From contig JBBCIV010000070.1 of the NCBI GenBank assembly GCA_037189665.1, positions 1-64,000 on the forward strand: a stretch of DNA of 64,000 nucleotides. Direction: 5' to 3'. Below are positions 35,510 through 43,434 of this stretch, piece after piece. The position numbers and the translations under genes were made by a program. Under the pieces are notes generated by a model. That model saw only the letters and a program-made list of their open reading frames with translations, was not told the DNA's origin and made no database searches. The stretch comes from BPJO01 sp037189665 (lineage in GTDB: Bacteria > Planctomycetota > Phycisphaerae > Tepidisphaerales > Tepidisphaeraceae). How positions within the stretch are numbered: position 1 is the stretch's first letter; each line of letters opens with the position of its first letter.

Positions 35510-36460
35510 ATGTTGGATCCACATCGTTCATCGATCGATCAAACTGGTGCTATGAGGAAACGGCTGCTTGGGGGCGCGGCGCTGGCTATCGCAAGCTCGC
35601 TGATGCTGACGAACTTCGCATCCGGCGCTACTCTTTTGCTCGATTTCGGCGGCTCCACCGCCTACAACGGCAGCAATTCACCGGCCCACGTGGACGGAAC
35701 GGTGTCGCTTTCCTATACGGACTGGAGAGCGATCGCCGGCGTCAGTGGTGGTTCTAAGCTCAGCGCGACGGTCAAAGATAGCGACAACAACGATATCACC
35801 ATTTATCTTGGTCGTAATTCCACTAATGTCACTAACGACCAGATTGATTTTGATGCGACCGTTTTTCCGGTGTCGAACAGTGCAGGTTCAGGCATCTTCG
35901 CAACGGATCTGGCCAACGATGCTCTGGTTTCGCATAGTTCGGTCGCTCGCGATCCTATCGCCTCGCTGATTACGGGTTTACCGCTGGGCCAATATTACGT
36001 TTATGTCGTTGGCCATTATGCTGGCAATATCAATACCGGTTTCAATGCCATCGCCGGCGCCGTGAATATCGCCGGGCCCGGCGGCGGAGGCATCGGAGAC
36101 ACCATCGAAATTACGAACGTGTATGATGAAGCGTTTTTTGAGGCGCCACAAGCGTTGGCCGGAGGCAATTCCTCTACTTGGGTAAATGGTGTCAACTATG
36201 GAAAGTTCACCATCAATCTGACCAGCACCAATCCTAATCTTGCCGTGGCGATCGACGCGGCCAAAGGTGGCACTTCCACAAGCTACCTGACCTCGGTGAT
36301 GATCACTCCGGTTCCCGAACCGACCACTGCAAGCTTGCTGGCCGGCGCGGGGTTGCTGATCTCGCGGCGACATATCCGGTCTCGTTATCTGCCGAGGCGA
36401 TGTAATTCAAAACGTAAGCAAGCTGATGTTCAAAACCGCAAACGATCAGTCCCTTGGTAA
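35510..36460 (+). CDS. PEP-CTERM surface protein with an abnormal C-terminal extension
   Basis: The start at 35510 follows a purine-rich site (AAAGGATAGGAAA); 316 residues. After 14 residues comes a signal peptide (MRKRLLGGAALAIASSLMLT, cleaved near ASGA). The body is a beta-rich domain beginning TLLLDFGGSTAYNG. The sorting signal VPEPTTASLLAGAGLLISRR is present, but it is followed by 28 further residues (HIRSRYLPRRCNSKRKQADV onward), where these proteins normally stop after the basic cluster. The last 15 bases overlap a truncated gene on the other strand. The original stop codon was probably lost in a rearrangement. It is divergent from an AraC regulator. Confidence 0.78.
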   Translation: MLDPHRSSIDQTGAMRKRLLGGAALAIASSLMLTNFASGATLLLDFGGSTAYNGSNSPAHVDGTVSLSYTDWRAIAGVSGGSKLSATVKDSDNNDITIYLGRNSTNVTNDQIDFDATVFPVSNSAGSGIFATDLANDALVSHSSVARDPIASLITGLPLGQYYVYVVGHYAGNINTGFNAIAGAVNIAGPGGGGIGDTIEITNVYDEAFFEAPQALAGGNSSTWVNGVNYGKFTINLTSTNPNLAVAIDAAKGGTSTSYLTSVMITPVPEPTTASLLAGAGLLISRRHIRSRYLPRRCNSKRKQADVQNRKRSVPW

Positions 36461-36829
36461 AGCCCCGAAGCGCGATGCCCAGTGTTTGAAAGCGCGCTGA
36501 TCGAGCGGACAATAGCAACCGGGAATCTCCTTCAGATCGGATGCCACGAGGGACTGATAGGGTTCGTCGTCGCCGGCCGACAACGCGCCGCCATGGCCAA
36601 GCGTATGTCCGATCCATATCCCGACCTGATAGCCGCGGGCCGAAAGCATGGGAATGACCGCGCGTGCATAATCTGTCGCCTGCTCAAAATAGGATAGAGG
36701 CGGAAGATCTCGCTCATAGGGATGGGGTACGATCAACAGAACATCTGTCGTACCGGTTCTTCCCAACAGAGACAGACGCTGCTTCCAAACCGGGTCATAC
36801 GGCTGGCAGATGGTGAGTGGAACCGTCAT
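36446..36829 (-). pseudogene. N-terminal fragment of a hydrolase-like gene
   Basis: The 127-residue frame starts MTVPLTICQPYDPVWKQRLSLLG and continues DVLLIVPHPYERDLPPLSYFEQ, GYQVGIWIGHTLGHGG and GCYCPLDQRAFKHWASRF, then stops. The alternating strand/helix pattern and the IWIGHTLGHGG segment look like the first strands of a TIM-barrel protein that should be several hundred residues long. No ribosome-binding site is visible, and it runs into the tail of the PEP-CTERM gene. I read it as the front part of a gene whose remainder was deleted. A genuine small protein is the alternative. Confidence 0.55.
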
Positions 36830-36877
36830 TCGCCAGGTATACTTGGCTGGCCTGCCAGTTCCTTATCAAGAGTGCGC

Positions 36878-37168
36878 TCAGGTTTGAAACGTTTTCCACA
36901 GGCAGATGCCCAGGAGCAGCATTTGAAGTATGGCCGCAACAGTATTGCCGATCCATACGGCTGCCCGTTGGTAATTCCATCCGTAAAATGCCCAAAATAT
37001 ATACACAATAGCAAATCCGACCAGGTTAGTCATGGAGAGTGAACTGACCTTAGGAGACGCATATTCCGCCATGACTTGCGCGGCAATGGACACACATGCC
37101 ACCAATGCGACCAGAGTGCCGAGAAACTCCCAAAATCGATCCGCAGGGGATATCGTGGCTCTTTTCAT
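36878..37168 (-). CDS. SemiSWEET/PQ-loop-like small membrane protein
   Basis: A 96-residue protein with three membrane helices, the exact layout of bacterial SemiSWEET sugar transporters. Helix 1 ends in IAAQVMAEYASPKVSSLSM, where family members have (P)Q followed by a short loop and S-x-S. Here Ala replaces the Pro of the PQ motif. Helix 2 reads GFAIVYIFWAFYGWNY (family pattern LW..YG) and helix 3 AVWIGNTVAAILQMLLLGICLW with the conserved N. SemiSWEETs dimerise and move mono- or disaccharides by facilitated diffusion. It lies between a gene fragment and the FAD oxidoreductase operon. The assignment is from motifs and size only. Confidence 0.6.
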   Translation of the reverse strand: MKRATISPADRFWEFLGTLVALVACVSIAAQVMAEYASPKVSSLSMTNLVGFAIVYIFWAFYGWNYQRAAVWIGNTVAAILQMLLLGICLWKTFQT

Positions 37169-37278
37169 TTATGTGCTTTAACTAAGCCAAATTAGGAAGA
37201 TTGTGGATCATGAAAAGCCGCTGTGAATATCGTATCGGAGGGTTGGAACAACAAACTCATGCCGGATGATGGCGAGCT

Positions 37279-38727
37279 TTAGGCGGAATAGCTGCGTGCC
37301 GCCGCAGTTTCGCGACGATCGCGGGCGGCGGCCTGTTGTGAGGTCTCCGGTTCGGTCGGCGCTTCCAAAGGGTGCAGGTGGCGACCTTGTGCGATCAACG
37401 ATTGCCGTAACGCAAAGCCGTCCACTTGGCTGATATCGCATCCCTGTCGTACCGCCATCGCGGCGGCGGTGCCGGCGGCCTGGCCGAGCGAGCAGACCGG
37501 CGGCATGACGCGAAAACTCGAATGTGTGGCATGGTCCGCTGAAATGCAACGGCTGGCGATCGCAAGATTGTCGATCCCGTTCGGCAGCAAACATCCCCAC
37601 GGAATCTCATACCAACGTCCTTTGGGCAGGTGCACGATGCGCGTACCCGTTCCCGAAGGATTGTGAATATCCACCGGGTAAGTGACCCGTGCCACGGCGT
37701 CGGGAAACGTGCGGCCTTGCTCGTAGTCCGCCAGCGTGACGAACTGACGGCCGCGGATGCGCCGGCTCTCACGAATGCCGATCTGCGGCGCGATCGAGTA
37801 GATCCGCGAATGGCGGAAGATCGGCACCTGCTCGCGCAGCACCTGCCAGATCTGACGCAACTGCCGCCGGCCTTCGATCTCGGCCTCCGAAAGCTGAACG
37901 CCGTCGATCGCCGGGCGAAGGATCACGCGCGTGGTGTTGAAGTGGATGACGTCGTCTTCCACGCCAGGGAACATCAGCACGTTTTCGCGCGGGCAATCGA
38001 TTCGGCCATCGGCCTTGCCCTGCTGGTAGGCGGCTTGGATCTGCGGAGCCTGCTGCATCGCGGCGCGGTAGGCGGTAAGCTCCTGCAATTCCGGTGGAAT
38101 ATCTTCGCGGGCGATCTTGAGCTTGAAGCAGAGGGTCATGGGCTGGGCGTTGCCGTTTTCTTCGTTGCCGTAGTCGAACTCACAACCCGCCATCGCCGCC
38201 AGGTCGCCGTCGCCGGTGCTGTCGATCCATGCCTGGGCGCGAGCGGCGGTGAGCCCGCTCTTGGAATGCAAGACGATTCCGTTGATCCGCCCCGCCGCCG
38301 CTTCGACGTGTGCGACGCGATGGTGATACAACAGCCGCACGCCTGCTTCGAGACACAAATCCTCAGCCGCCAGCCTTGCGACCTGCGGGTCGAACACGCG
38401 CGAGCCGGGGCGCATTCCGCCGTAGGCCGCCATTCGATCCACCCATTCTTCGAAGATGCCGGTGTCGAGGGAGGCGCCGTTAAGGTGATTGCTCATGAAC
38501 GGGTTGACCTCGCCCGCGGTCGCCATCCCGCCGAGGAACCCGTAGTGTTCGACCAGAAGCACGTCCGCCCCCTGCCGCGCCGCCGCCACCGCCGCGCCGA
38601 TGCCGCCCGGCCCGCCGCCCATGACGATCACCTGCGCCTGATGTATTACCTCCAGCTCGCGTGGGAAGTTAACGGGCAGACACGATGATTCCGACGGCGA
38701 GGATGGTGGAGTAGTTTGTGAGGACAT
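37279..38727 (-). CDS. FAD-dependent oxidoreductase
   Basis: A 482-residue flavoprotein. The FAD-binding Rossmann motif is VIVMGGGPGGIGAAVAAARQG (GGGPGG at residues 37-42) ending in LLVEHYGFLGGMATAG. The second FAD contact AWIDSTGDGDLAAMAGCEFDYG and the C-terminal IASRCISADHATHSSFRVMP, SLGQAAGTAAAMAV belong to the FAD_oxidored group common in planctomycete sugar clusters. There is no signal peptide, and no CxxC iron-sulfur motif. It probably oxidises a sugar-derived alcohol or amine. It is the last gene of the seven-gene unit, 45 bp after the Gfo/Idh gene. Confidence 0.85.
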   Translation of the reverse strand: MSSQTTPPSSPSESSCLPVNFPRELEVIHQAQVIVMGGGPGGIGAAVAAARQGADVLLVEHYGFLGGMATAGEVNPFMSNHLNGASLDTGIFEEWVDRMAAYGGMRPGSRVFDPQVARLAAEDLCLEAGVRLLYHHRVAHVEAAAGRINGIVLHSKSGLTAARAQAWIDSTGDGDLAAMAGCEFDYGNEENGNAQPMTLCFKLKIAREDIPPELQELTAYRAAMQQAPQIQAAYQQGKADGRIDCPRENVLMFPGVEDDVIHFNTTRVILRPAIDGVQLSEAEIEGRRQLRQIWQVLREQVPIFRHSRIYSIAPQIGIRESRRIRGRQFVTLADYEQGRTFPDAVARVTYPVDIHNPSGTGTRIVHLPKGRWYEIPWGCLLPNGIDNLAIASRCISADHATHSSFRVMPPVCSLGQAAGTAAAMAVRQGCDISQVDGFALRQSLIAQGRHLHPLEAPTEPETSQQAAARDRRETAAARSYSA

Positions 38728-38772
38728 GATTTGAATTCACCTGCTTTTAGCAATCGGACACATGCCTTTTGC

Positions 38773-39834
38773 TTATCGTTTGATATCCACTGATTTCCCC
38801 GTTTCCGCGGACTCGTAAACCGCATCGAGGATGCGCATGATCTCCACGCCGTCGTCCGCGGTGGCTTTGCAGGACGCCTTGCCCTCGATGGCGTCGATGA
38901 AGTTTTCCATTTCCTTGAAGAAGTAGTCGCCGGCGCCGGTGGGCCCGTGGATTTTGATGTCGGCGAGCATGTCGTTGCATTCGGTGTACAACTCGAATGG
39001 ATCGAGGTTCAGGCCCGCCTTGCTGCCGTAGAAGACCAGGTCGCCATCGGAGCGGTTGTTCTTGTTCAGGTTGAAGCTCGCCTCGACGTGAAGAATCGCA
39101 CCGTTGTCGAAGCGAATCATCGCGGAGGCGAAGTCTTCGACGGTGAAAACGTTTTTCTCGACCTGCGTCGTTGACACCCATACGCTGCCAGCGGTTTTGA
39201 GGTGGCTGCGCGCGCCGATCTTGTTGAAGGTCGCGCCGAAAACCGTGGTGGGCCTAGCGCCTCCCATGATATATCTGGAAAGATCGATGACGTGAACGCC
39301 CAGGTCGATCAGCGGGCCGCCCCCGGAGAACCGCTTGTCGCCGAACCAGCCGCCGGGATATCCCGCCCGGCGAAGGTACGAGGCTTTGACGTAATAGATC
39401 TCGCCCAAAAAACCCTTGTTGATGAAATCGATCGCGGTGGCGGCGTCGTTCCCATGACGGCGAACGAAACCGATCATCAGCAGCTTGCCGCTGCGCTCGG
39501 CCGCCTTCCGCATGGTCAGGGCTTCGGCGGTGTTCATGGCCATGGGCTTTTCGCACAGGACATGGGCACCGGCGTCCAACGCCGCGATGGAACATTCCGC
39601 GTGAGCGCTGTTCCAGGTACAGACGCTGACCGCGTCCAGCTTGTGTTCCGCAAGCATTCGCCTGTAGTCGGCGTAGTGATTCTTGACCCCGTATTTTTCG
39701 GCGAAACGCTTCGCCTTATCTTCCTCGAGATCGCAGCACGCGACAAACTCAACTCTGTCGTTGAGTTTCTTATAACCATCGGCATGGTAATGGCTGATTC
39801 CACCGGTTCCGATGAATCCAAGTCTGATCGGCAT
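38773..39834 (-). CDS. Gfo/Idh/MocA-family oxidoreductase
   Basis: The start at 39834 (MPIRLGFIGTGGISHYHADGYK) is preceded by AAAGGTC; 353 residues. The Rossmann motif GFIGTGGISHYH and the EKP motif VLCEKPMAMNTAEA are standard. The catalytic region reads FSGGGPLIDLGVHVIDLSRYIMG, with the Asp/His pair in D-L-G-V-H. The C-terminal sheet ends VMxxLDAVYESAETGKSV-like, as in inositol and sugar dehydrogenases of this family. It is the most canonical of the four intact family members in the window. It sits between the ceramidase-like and FAD genes and probably oxidises the sugar or cyclitol handled by that operon. Confidence 0.9.
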   Translation of the reverse strand: MPIRLGFIGTGGISHYHADGYKKLNDRVEFVACCDLEEDKAKRFAEKYGVKNHYADYRRMLAEHKLDAVSVCTWNSAHAECSIAALDAGAHVLCEKPMAMNTAEALTMRKAAERSGKLLMIGFVRRHGNDAATAIDFINKGFLGEIYYVKASYLRRAGYPGGWFGDKRFSGGGPLIDLGVHVIDLSRYIMGGARPTTVFGATFNKIGARSHLKTAGSVWVSTTQVEKNVFTVEDFASAMIRFDNGAILHVEASFNLNKNNRSDGDLVFYGSKAGLNLDPFELYTECNDMLADIKIHGPTGAGDYFFKEMENFIDAIEGKASCKATADDGVEIMRILDAVYESAETGKSVDIKR

Positions 39835-39896
39835 ATGACCTTTCTCTTTAGTGAATATCTTGTGGGGGCGAATCATACTATCTATGGAACCGGGGT

Positions 39897-41231
39897 TCAT
39901 CGGGCGAAATGTTTTGTCATCAACCGTGCTGCGGCGGCGAGCAATTCTTTGCTGGCCGTCGCGTTCAGGGGCGGGCGGTCGTAAAACCAGTTGGACTCAA
40001 CCGGCTCATATCCCCCCTCCTGATATGCCGCAGGCGTGCAGGCGTATCCGCTGCCACCGTTGGCATATCCTACCGGCCAGACCAAACCTCCTGCTGCGGC
40101 AACGGCCTCCTGCCCGATTTCGTAAAATACCTCATCGCTGAATGCCAGCAACGATAGTTCACCAATCCACAGGCGTTGCAGGCGAGAGGGAACGGTTGCC
40201 GGATAGCCCCCTGCCGTCTCGGCCAAGCGGTGGGTCAAAAACGCCTGCCGGGCACGTAGGATCCGGGCTTGCACTGACATCGGGTCCAGTTCGGCGTTGC
40301 CTAATGATGCCGTCACCTCGTCGAGTTGCTGCTTCCATGCCTGATCCGGATTCGCCGTAGGCAGACCAACTTCCATCGCCGCGGCGTCGATTCCGTTGTC
40401 GGACTGGATGGGCCGGGCATTCGCCAGCGCCTCCGTCACCGCCTCCGCCATCAGGCGCCCCGCGGTCTGGGTCTGGTTCACAGACCCCTTGTTGAACTCG
40501 TCCCGCGGGTTGATATCGCCCGCACAGCCATTGAGAAACAGTGCCGCCCCTTCATCACCGATATGCTGTTCCAGGATCGATGACGCCACGCCAGCCAAGT
40601 CGCCGCTGACCTGATTATCCTCCGGCGATATCGAAACCATGTGACAGGCATAATGGAAGAGCATCGCGCGGACCTGCCCCGCCTCATCAAGCGCCGCCAG
40701 CACGCGCACCTCGCTGTCGCGCGGGCTTAGGCCGTCTGCCCCTCCTCGATCACCGCGAACGCCCGAGCGCCGATTTCGCCCGATGTCGAGCGACGCGTCT
40801 CCATACACCAACCGCACCGGCCGCAGCCGCGCCGCAGCCTGTTCTACGCTCTGCACGATCCGCTCATCCAGTATTCGCAAATAACCGGGCGATGAATCCC
40901 CGCACTCGAGCAATGGAAAAACCGCCGGGGCATAGTGGGTGTGGGTACAGCATAAACAGACGTTCACCGGTTCCGTGCCGAGCACATTTCCGATCCGGTG
41001 CCGCAACGCCGTGGCGTGCCGGGGCGTCAACTCCAGCACCTCCAGCGATACCACCGCGATCCGCCGGTCCTGCCATTCCACGATCATGGCCCGTACCGCG
41101 ATCGGGTGCAGTACGTCCCGCGCTGCACCACTGCGGCCCACGAATCCCGTCAGATACACGCTTCCCGATCCCGCGGTTCCTGACAAATCCGGTGTAATAT
41201 CGACCCGGGCCGAGCCTATCTGCATCGCCAT
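39897..41231 (-). CDS. Neutral/alkaline ceramidase-like hydrolase
   Basis: A 444-residue protein with the N-terminal domain of neutral non-lysosomal ceramidases. It opens MQIGSARVDITPDLSG, and the metal-binding loop CTHTHYAPAVF (HTH) and the partner FHYACHMVSISPEDNQVSGDLAG are present. FLNGCAGDINPRDEF supplies another family block. True ceramidases are larger (600-700 residues) with a C-terminal immunoglobulin-like domain, which is missing here, and there is no signal peptide. Such short cytoplasmic forms are frequent in planctomycete sugar operons. An amidase acting on an N-acylated amino sugar is a reasonable guess given the aminotransferase eight bp upstream. The substrate is unknown. Confidence 0.75.
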   Translation of the reverse strand: MAMQIGSARVDITPDLSGTAGSGSVYLTGFVGRSGAARDVLHPIAVRAMIVEWQDRRIAVVSLEVLELTPRHATALRHRIGNVLGTEPVNVCLCCTHTHYAPAVFPLLECGDSSPGYLRILDERIVQSVEQAAARLRPVRLVYGDASLDIGRNRRSGVRGDRGGADGLSPRDSEVRVLAALDEAGQVRAMLFHYACHMVSISPEDNQVSGDLAGVASSILEQHIGDEGAALFLNGCAGDINPRDEFNKGSVNQTQTAGRLMAEAVTEALANARPIQSDNGIDAAAMEVGLPTANPDQAWKQQLDEVTASLGNAELDPMSVQARILRARQAFLTHRLAETAGGYPATVPSRLQRLWIGELSLLAFSDEVFYEIGQEAVAAAGGLVWPVGYANGGSGYACTPAAYQEGGYEPVESNWFYDRPPLNATASKELLAAAARLMTKHFAR

Positions 41232-41239
41232 ACCCTCGC

Positions 41240-42511
41240 TTATCCTGCGAACGCTCGCTGAACCTTGGCAAAGGCCTCGACGATCTGCCGCATATCCTGC
41301 TCACCGGCCAACAACATCTCCTGCAACAACCAGATCGACCGCTGGCATACGTCCGCGGCGACCGGGCTGGGCAACACTCGAACTGACTCCGGAAAACGCT
41401 CGGCAAGCGTCTGTATCCCCTGCGATTTGTCCAACGGATGCGTGTAACCGGCGTAACACGGAATCCCCTCGGCCTGCAACGCCGCGACAATCGCTCCGCG
41501 ATCCTTGCCCCCAAAACTCTCCGGGTCCACCAGGATCGCATACAGGTGATACGCGTGCCGCGTGCAGCCTTCGGCCTCGACGGGCGGCTGGACGCCTTTT
41601 ATCTGCGACAAATGGGTGGAGAGGAACTTCGCCATCCGCGAGCGGTGCGATGCCTCTTCCTCGAGCCGCGCAAGGCGAACTCGCAATAGCGCCGCGACGT
41701 ACTCGCTGGGACGGAAATTATAACCCAGCCGCGGATATTCCCACCGCGCCCCGCCGGGCGCTCGGCCGGAGTTCATGACCGTGTGGACAAAACTGTTGAT
41801 TTTTTCGTCATCCGTCACCACCGCGCCCCCTTCCCCGCTGCTCAGGTTTTTGCTGGATTGGAAACTAAACGCCCCGACATCGCCCAGTGCACCGACCGGG
41901 CGATCGCGATACCGCGCACCGTGCGCCTGGGCGCAGTCTTCGATCACTTTCAACCCGTGGCGGCGGGCGATCGCGTTGATCGCGTCCATCTCTGCGGGAT
42001 GGCCCGTCAGGTGTACCGGCAAAATCGCCCGCGTGATGCCGGGCCGTACAGCCTGTTCGATCGCATCCGGACTGATCGTGAATGACACCGGATCAATGTC
42101 CACCAGCGCGATGCTCATCCGCTGGTGTAATGCAGCGCTGGCGGTGGCGATGTAGGTGTAATTGGGGACGATTACTTCCCCGCCAGCTCCCCAGCTTTCC
42201 AGTTCCAGCGCCGCCACCAGTGCCGCCATGATCGCGTCGGTCCCGTGCGGAAGCAGCAGGCAATAATGCGCCTGGCAGAAGTGGGCGAATTCCTGCTCAA
42301 ACTGTTGCGACCGCTTCCCGCCAAGCCCTTCGGTCTGCGAAAAGTAAACCTCCCGCATCGACGGTTCAATCTGCTCAGCCCACTGGCGTTCGTCGACCAC
42401 AGGCCAACGCGGCCAGGGATTCTGCTTCTTATCCCGCACCGGCGTCCCCCCATCAATCGCCAGTTTGGAACTCGACCCCGTTTTGGCACACGTCTGTGTA
42501 TCTTGACTCAT
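41240..42511 (-). CDS. DegT/DnrJ/EryC1/StrS-family PLP aminotransferase
   Basis: I chose the ATG at 42511 (MSQDTQTCAKTG) because AAGAGGCGG precedes it; 423 residues. Family landmarks are all there: HGTDAIMAALVAALEL for the phosphate cup, GGEVIVPNYTYIATASA, EDCAQAHGARY with the Asp that bonds PLP, and SFQSSKNLSSGEGGAVVTDD, where Lys221 forms the Schiff base. These enzymes make or remove amino groups on keto-sugars and keto-cyclitols using Glu or Gln. Together with the Gfo/Idh dehydrogenase this is the classic pair that converts an alcohol to a ketone and then to an amine, or the reverse. It is second to fourth in a tight operon. Confidence 0.9.
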   Translation of the reverse strand: MSQDTQTCAKTGSSSKLAIDGGTPVRDKKQNPWPRWPVVDERQWAEQIEPSMREVYFSQTEGLGGKRSQQFEQEFAHFCQAHYCLLLPHGTDAIMAALVAALELESWGAGGEVIVPNYTYIATASAALHQRMSIALVDIDPVSFTISPDAIEQAVRPGITRAILPVHLTGHPAEMDAINAIARRHGLKVIEDCAQAHGARYRDRPVGALGDVGAFSFQSSKNLSSGEGGAVVTDDEKINSFVHTVMNSGRAPGGARWEYPRLGYNFRPSEYVAALLRVRLARLEEEASHRSRMAKFLSTHLSQIKGVQPPVEAEGCTRHAYHLYAILVDPESFGGKDRGAIVAALQAEGIPCYAGYTHPLDKSQGIQTLAERFPESVRVLPSPVAADVCQRSIWLLQEMLLAGEQDMRQIVEAFAKVQRAFAG

Positions 42512-42567
42512 CCGCCGCCTCTTTGGATTCCATGTCTTGAAAAATCGATCTGTTGCTTGGCAGACGA

Positions 42568-43401
42568 TCATTCCGCTTTGCGGAGAGTTTCGATCGCGCG
42601 GGCAACGTCGCCGATGCGATCAGGACCGGCTTCGCGTTCGATGACGAGCGGGCCGCGATAGCCGATCTCATCGAGCGCATCGAGGAAGGCGCGCCAGTTC
42701 ACCTGCCCGTCGCCGGGCGCAACTTCCTTGCCCCAATCGATGCCGGGCTTATCGGAAGCGATCGCGTCCTTCACGTGAATATGCCCGATACGGCTGCCCA
42801 GAGTATGAACCGCCGCGACGGGATCGCCGGCGCCGTAGAGGATCATGTTGCCCGGATCGAAATTGGCGTAGACATTCGGGCGGTCGATGTCGTTGAGCAC
42901 GTCACGCAGATGGGGCGCGGTTTCCTGGCCAGTTTCAAACAGCAGATCGACGCCGATCTCCGCCAGCGCATCGACGACGGTCACGATCCGCTGGCGGACC
43001 GCCGGATAGATGTCGCTATCGGTCGGCGGGAGAAACCCGGCATGAGTGGAGATACGGCTGAGGCCAAACCCCTCTTTCGCGACGCGCGATGCGGCGATCG
43101 CGCGCTCCACGCGATGGGCGGCTAAATCATCGGGCAGGAAGCCGCCTGTCTGACGAATCTGGGCGATCGTTCCATAACTCTCACCGGCAAACCCAACCAT
43201 GCCTGCGGTCAGCGTCACCCCGGCGTCAGCAAACCGCTGGCGCGCGGCGACCGCATTTTCGATCGGCTGGTCAAGATATGGGCCGACGCTCAATTGCATG
43301 TGCTGCAATCCCACCGACGATAGCGCCGCAATCAACGCTTCGACATCGTCCGTACGGAACGACCAACTACAAATACCGATATCACGGCCACGAATTTTCA
43401 T
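42568..43401 (-). CDS. Sugar phosphate isomerase/epimerase-type TIM barrel
   Basis: A 277-residue COG1082 protein. It begins DIGICSWSFRTDDVEALIAALSSVG. The metal-site segments are DLLFETGQETAPHLRDVL (first Glu), YANFDPGNMILYG (Asp), GHIHVKDAI (His) and GPLVIEREAG (last Glu), all complete. Members isomerise or epimerise sugars and cyclitols. It is in the operon with the GH20 and aminotransferase genes, 33 bp after GH20 and 56 bp before the aminotransferase. It is a different subtype from the two at 18312-20213 and is about 40-55 residues shorter than the longest of them. Confidence 0.83.
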   Translation of the reverse strand: MKIRGRDIGICSWSFRTDDVEALIAALSSVGLQHMQLSVGPYLDQPIENAVAARQRFADAGVTLTAGMVGFAGESYGTIAQIRQTGGFLPDDLAAHRVERAIAASRVAKEGFGLSRISTHAGFLPPTDSDIYPAVRQRIVTVVDALAEIGVDLLFETGQETAPHLRDVLNDIDRPNVYANFDPGNMILYGAGDPVAAVHTLGSRIGHIHVKDAIASDKPGIDWGKEVAPGDGQVNWRAFLDALDEIGYRGPLVIEREAGPDRIGDVARAIETLRKAE

Positions 43402-43434
43402 GACAGTTCCCTTCTGTATTTCTTGATGAACGGT

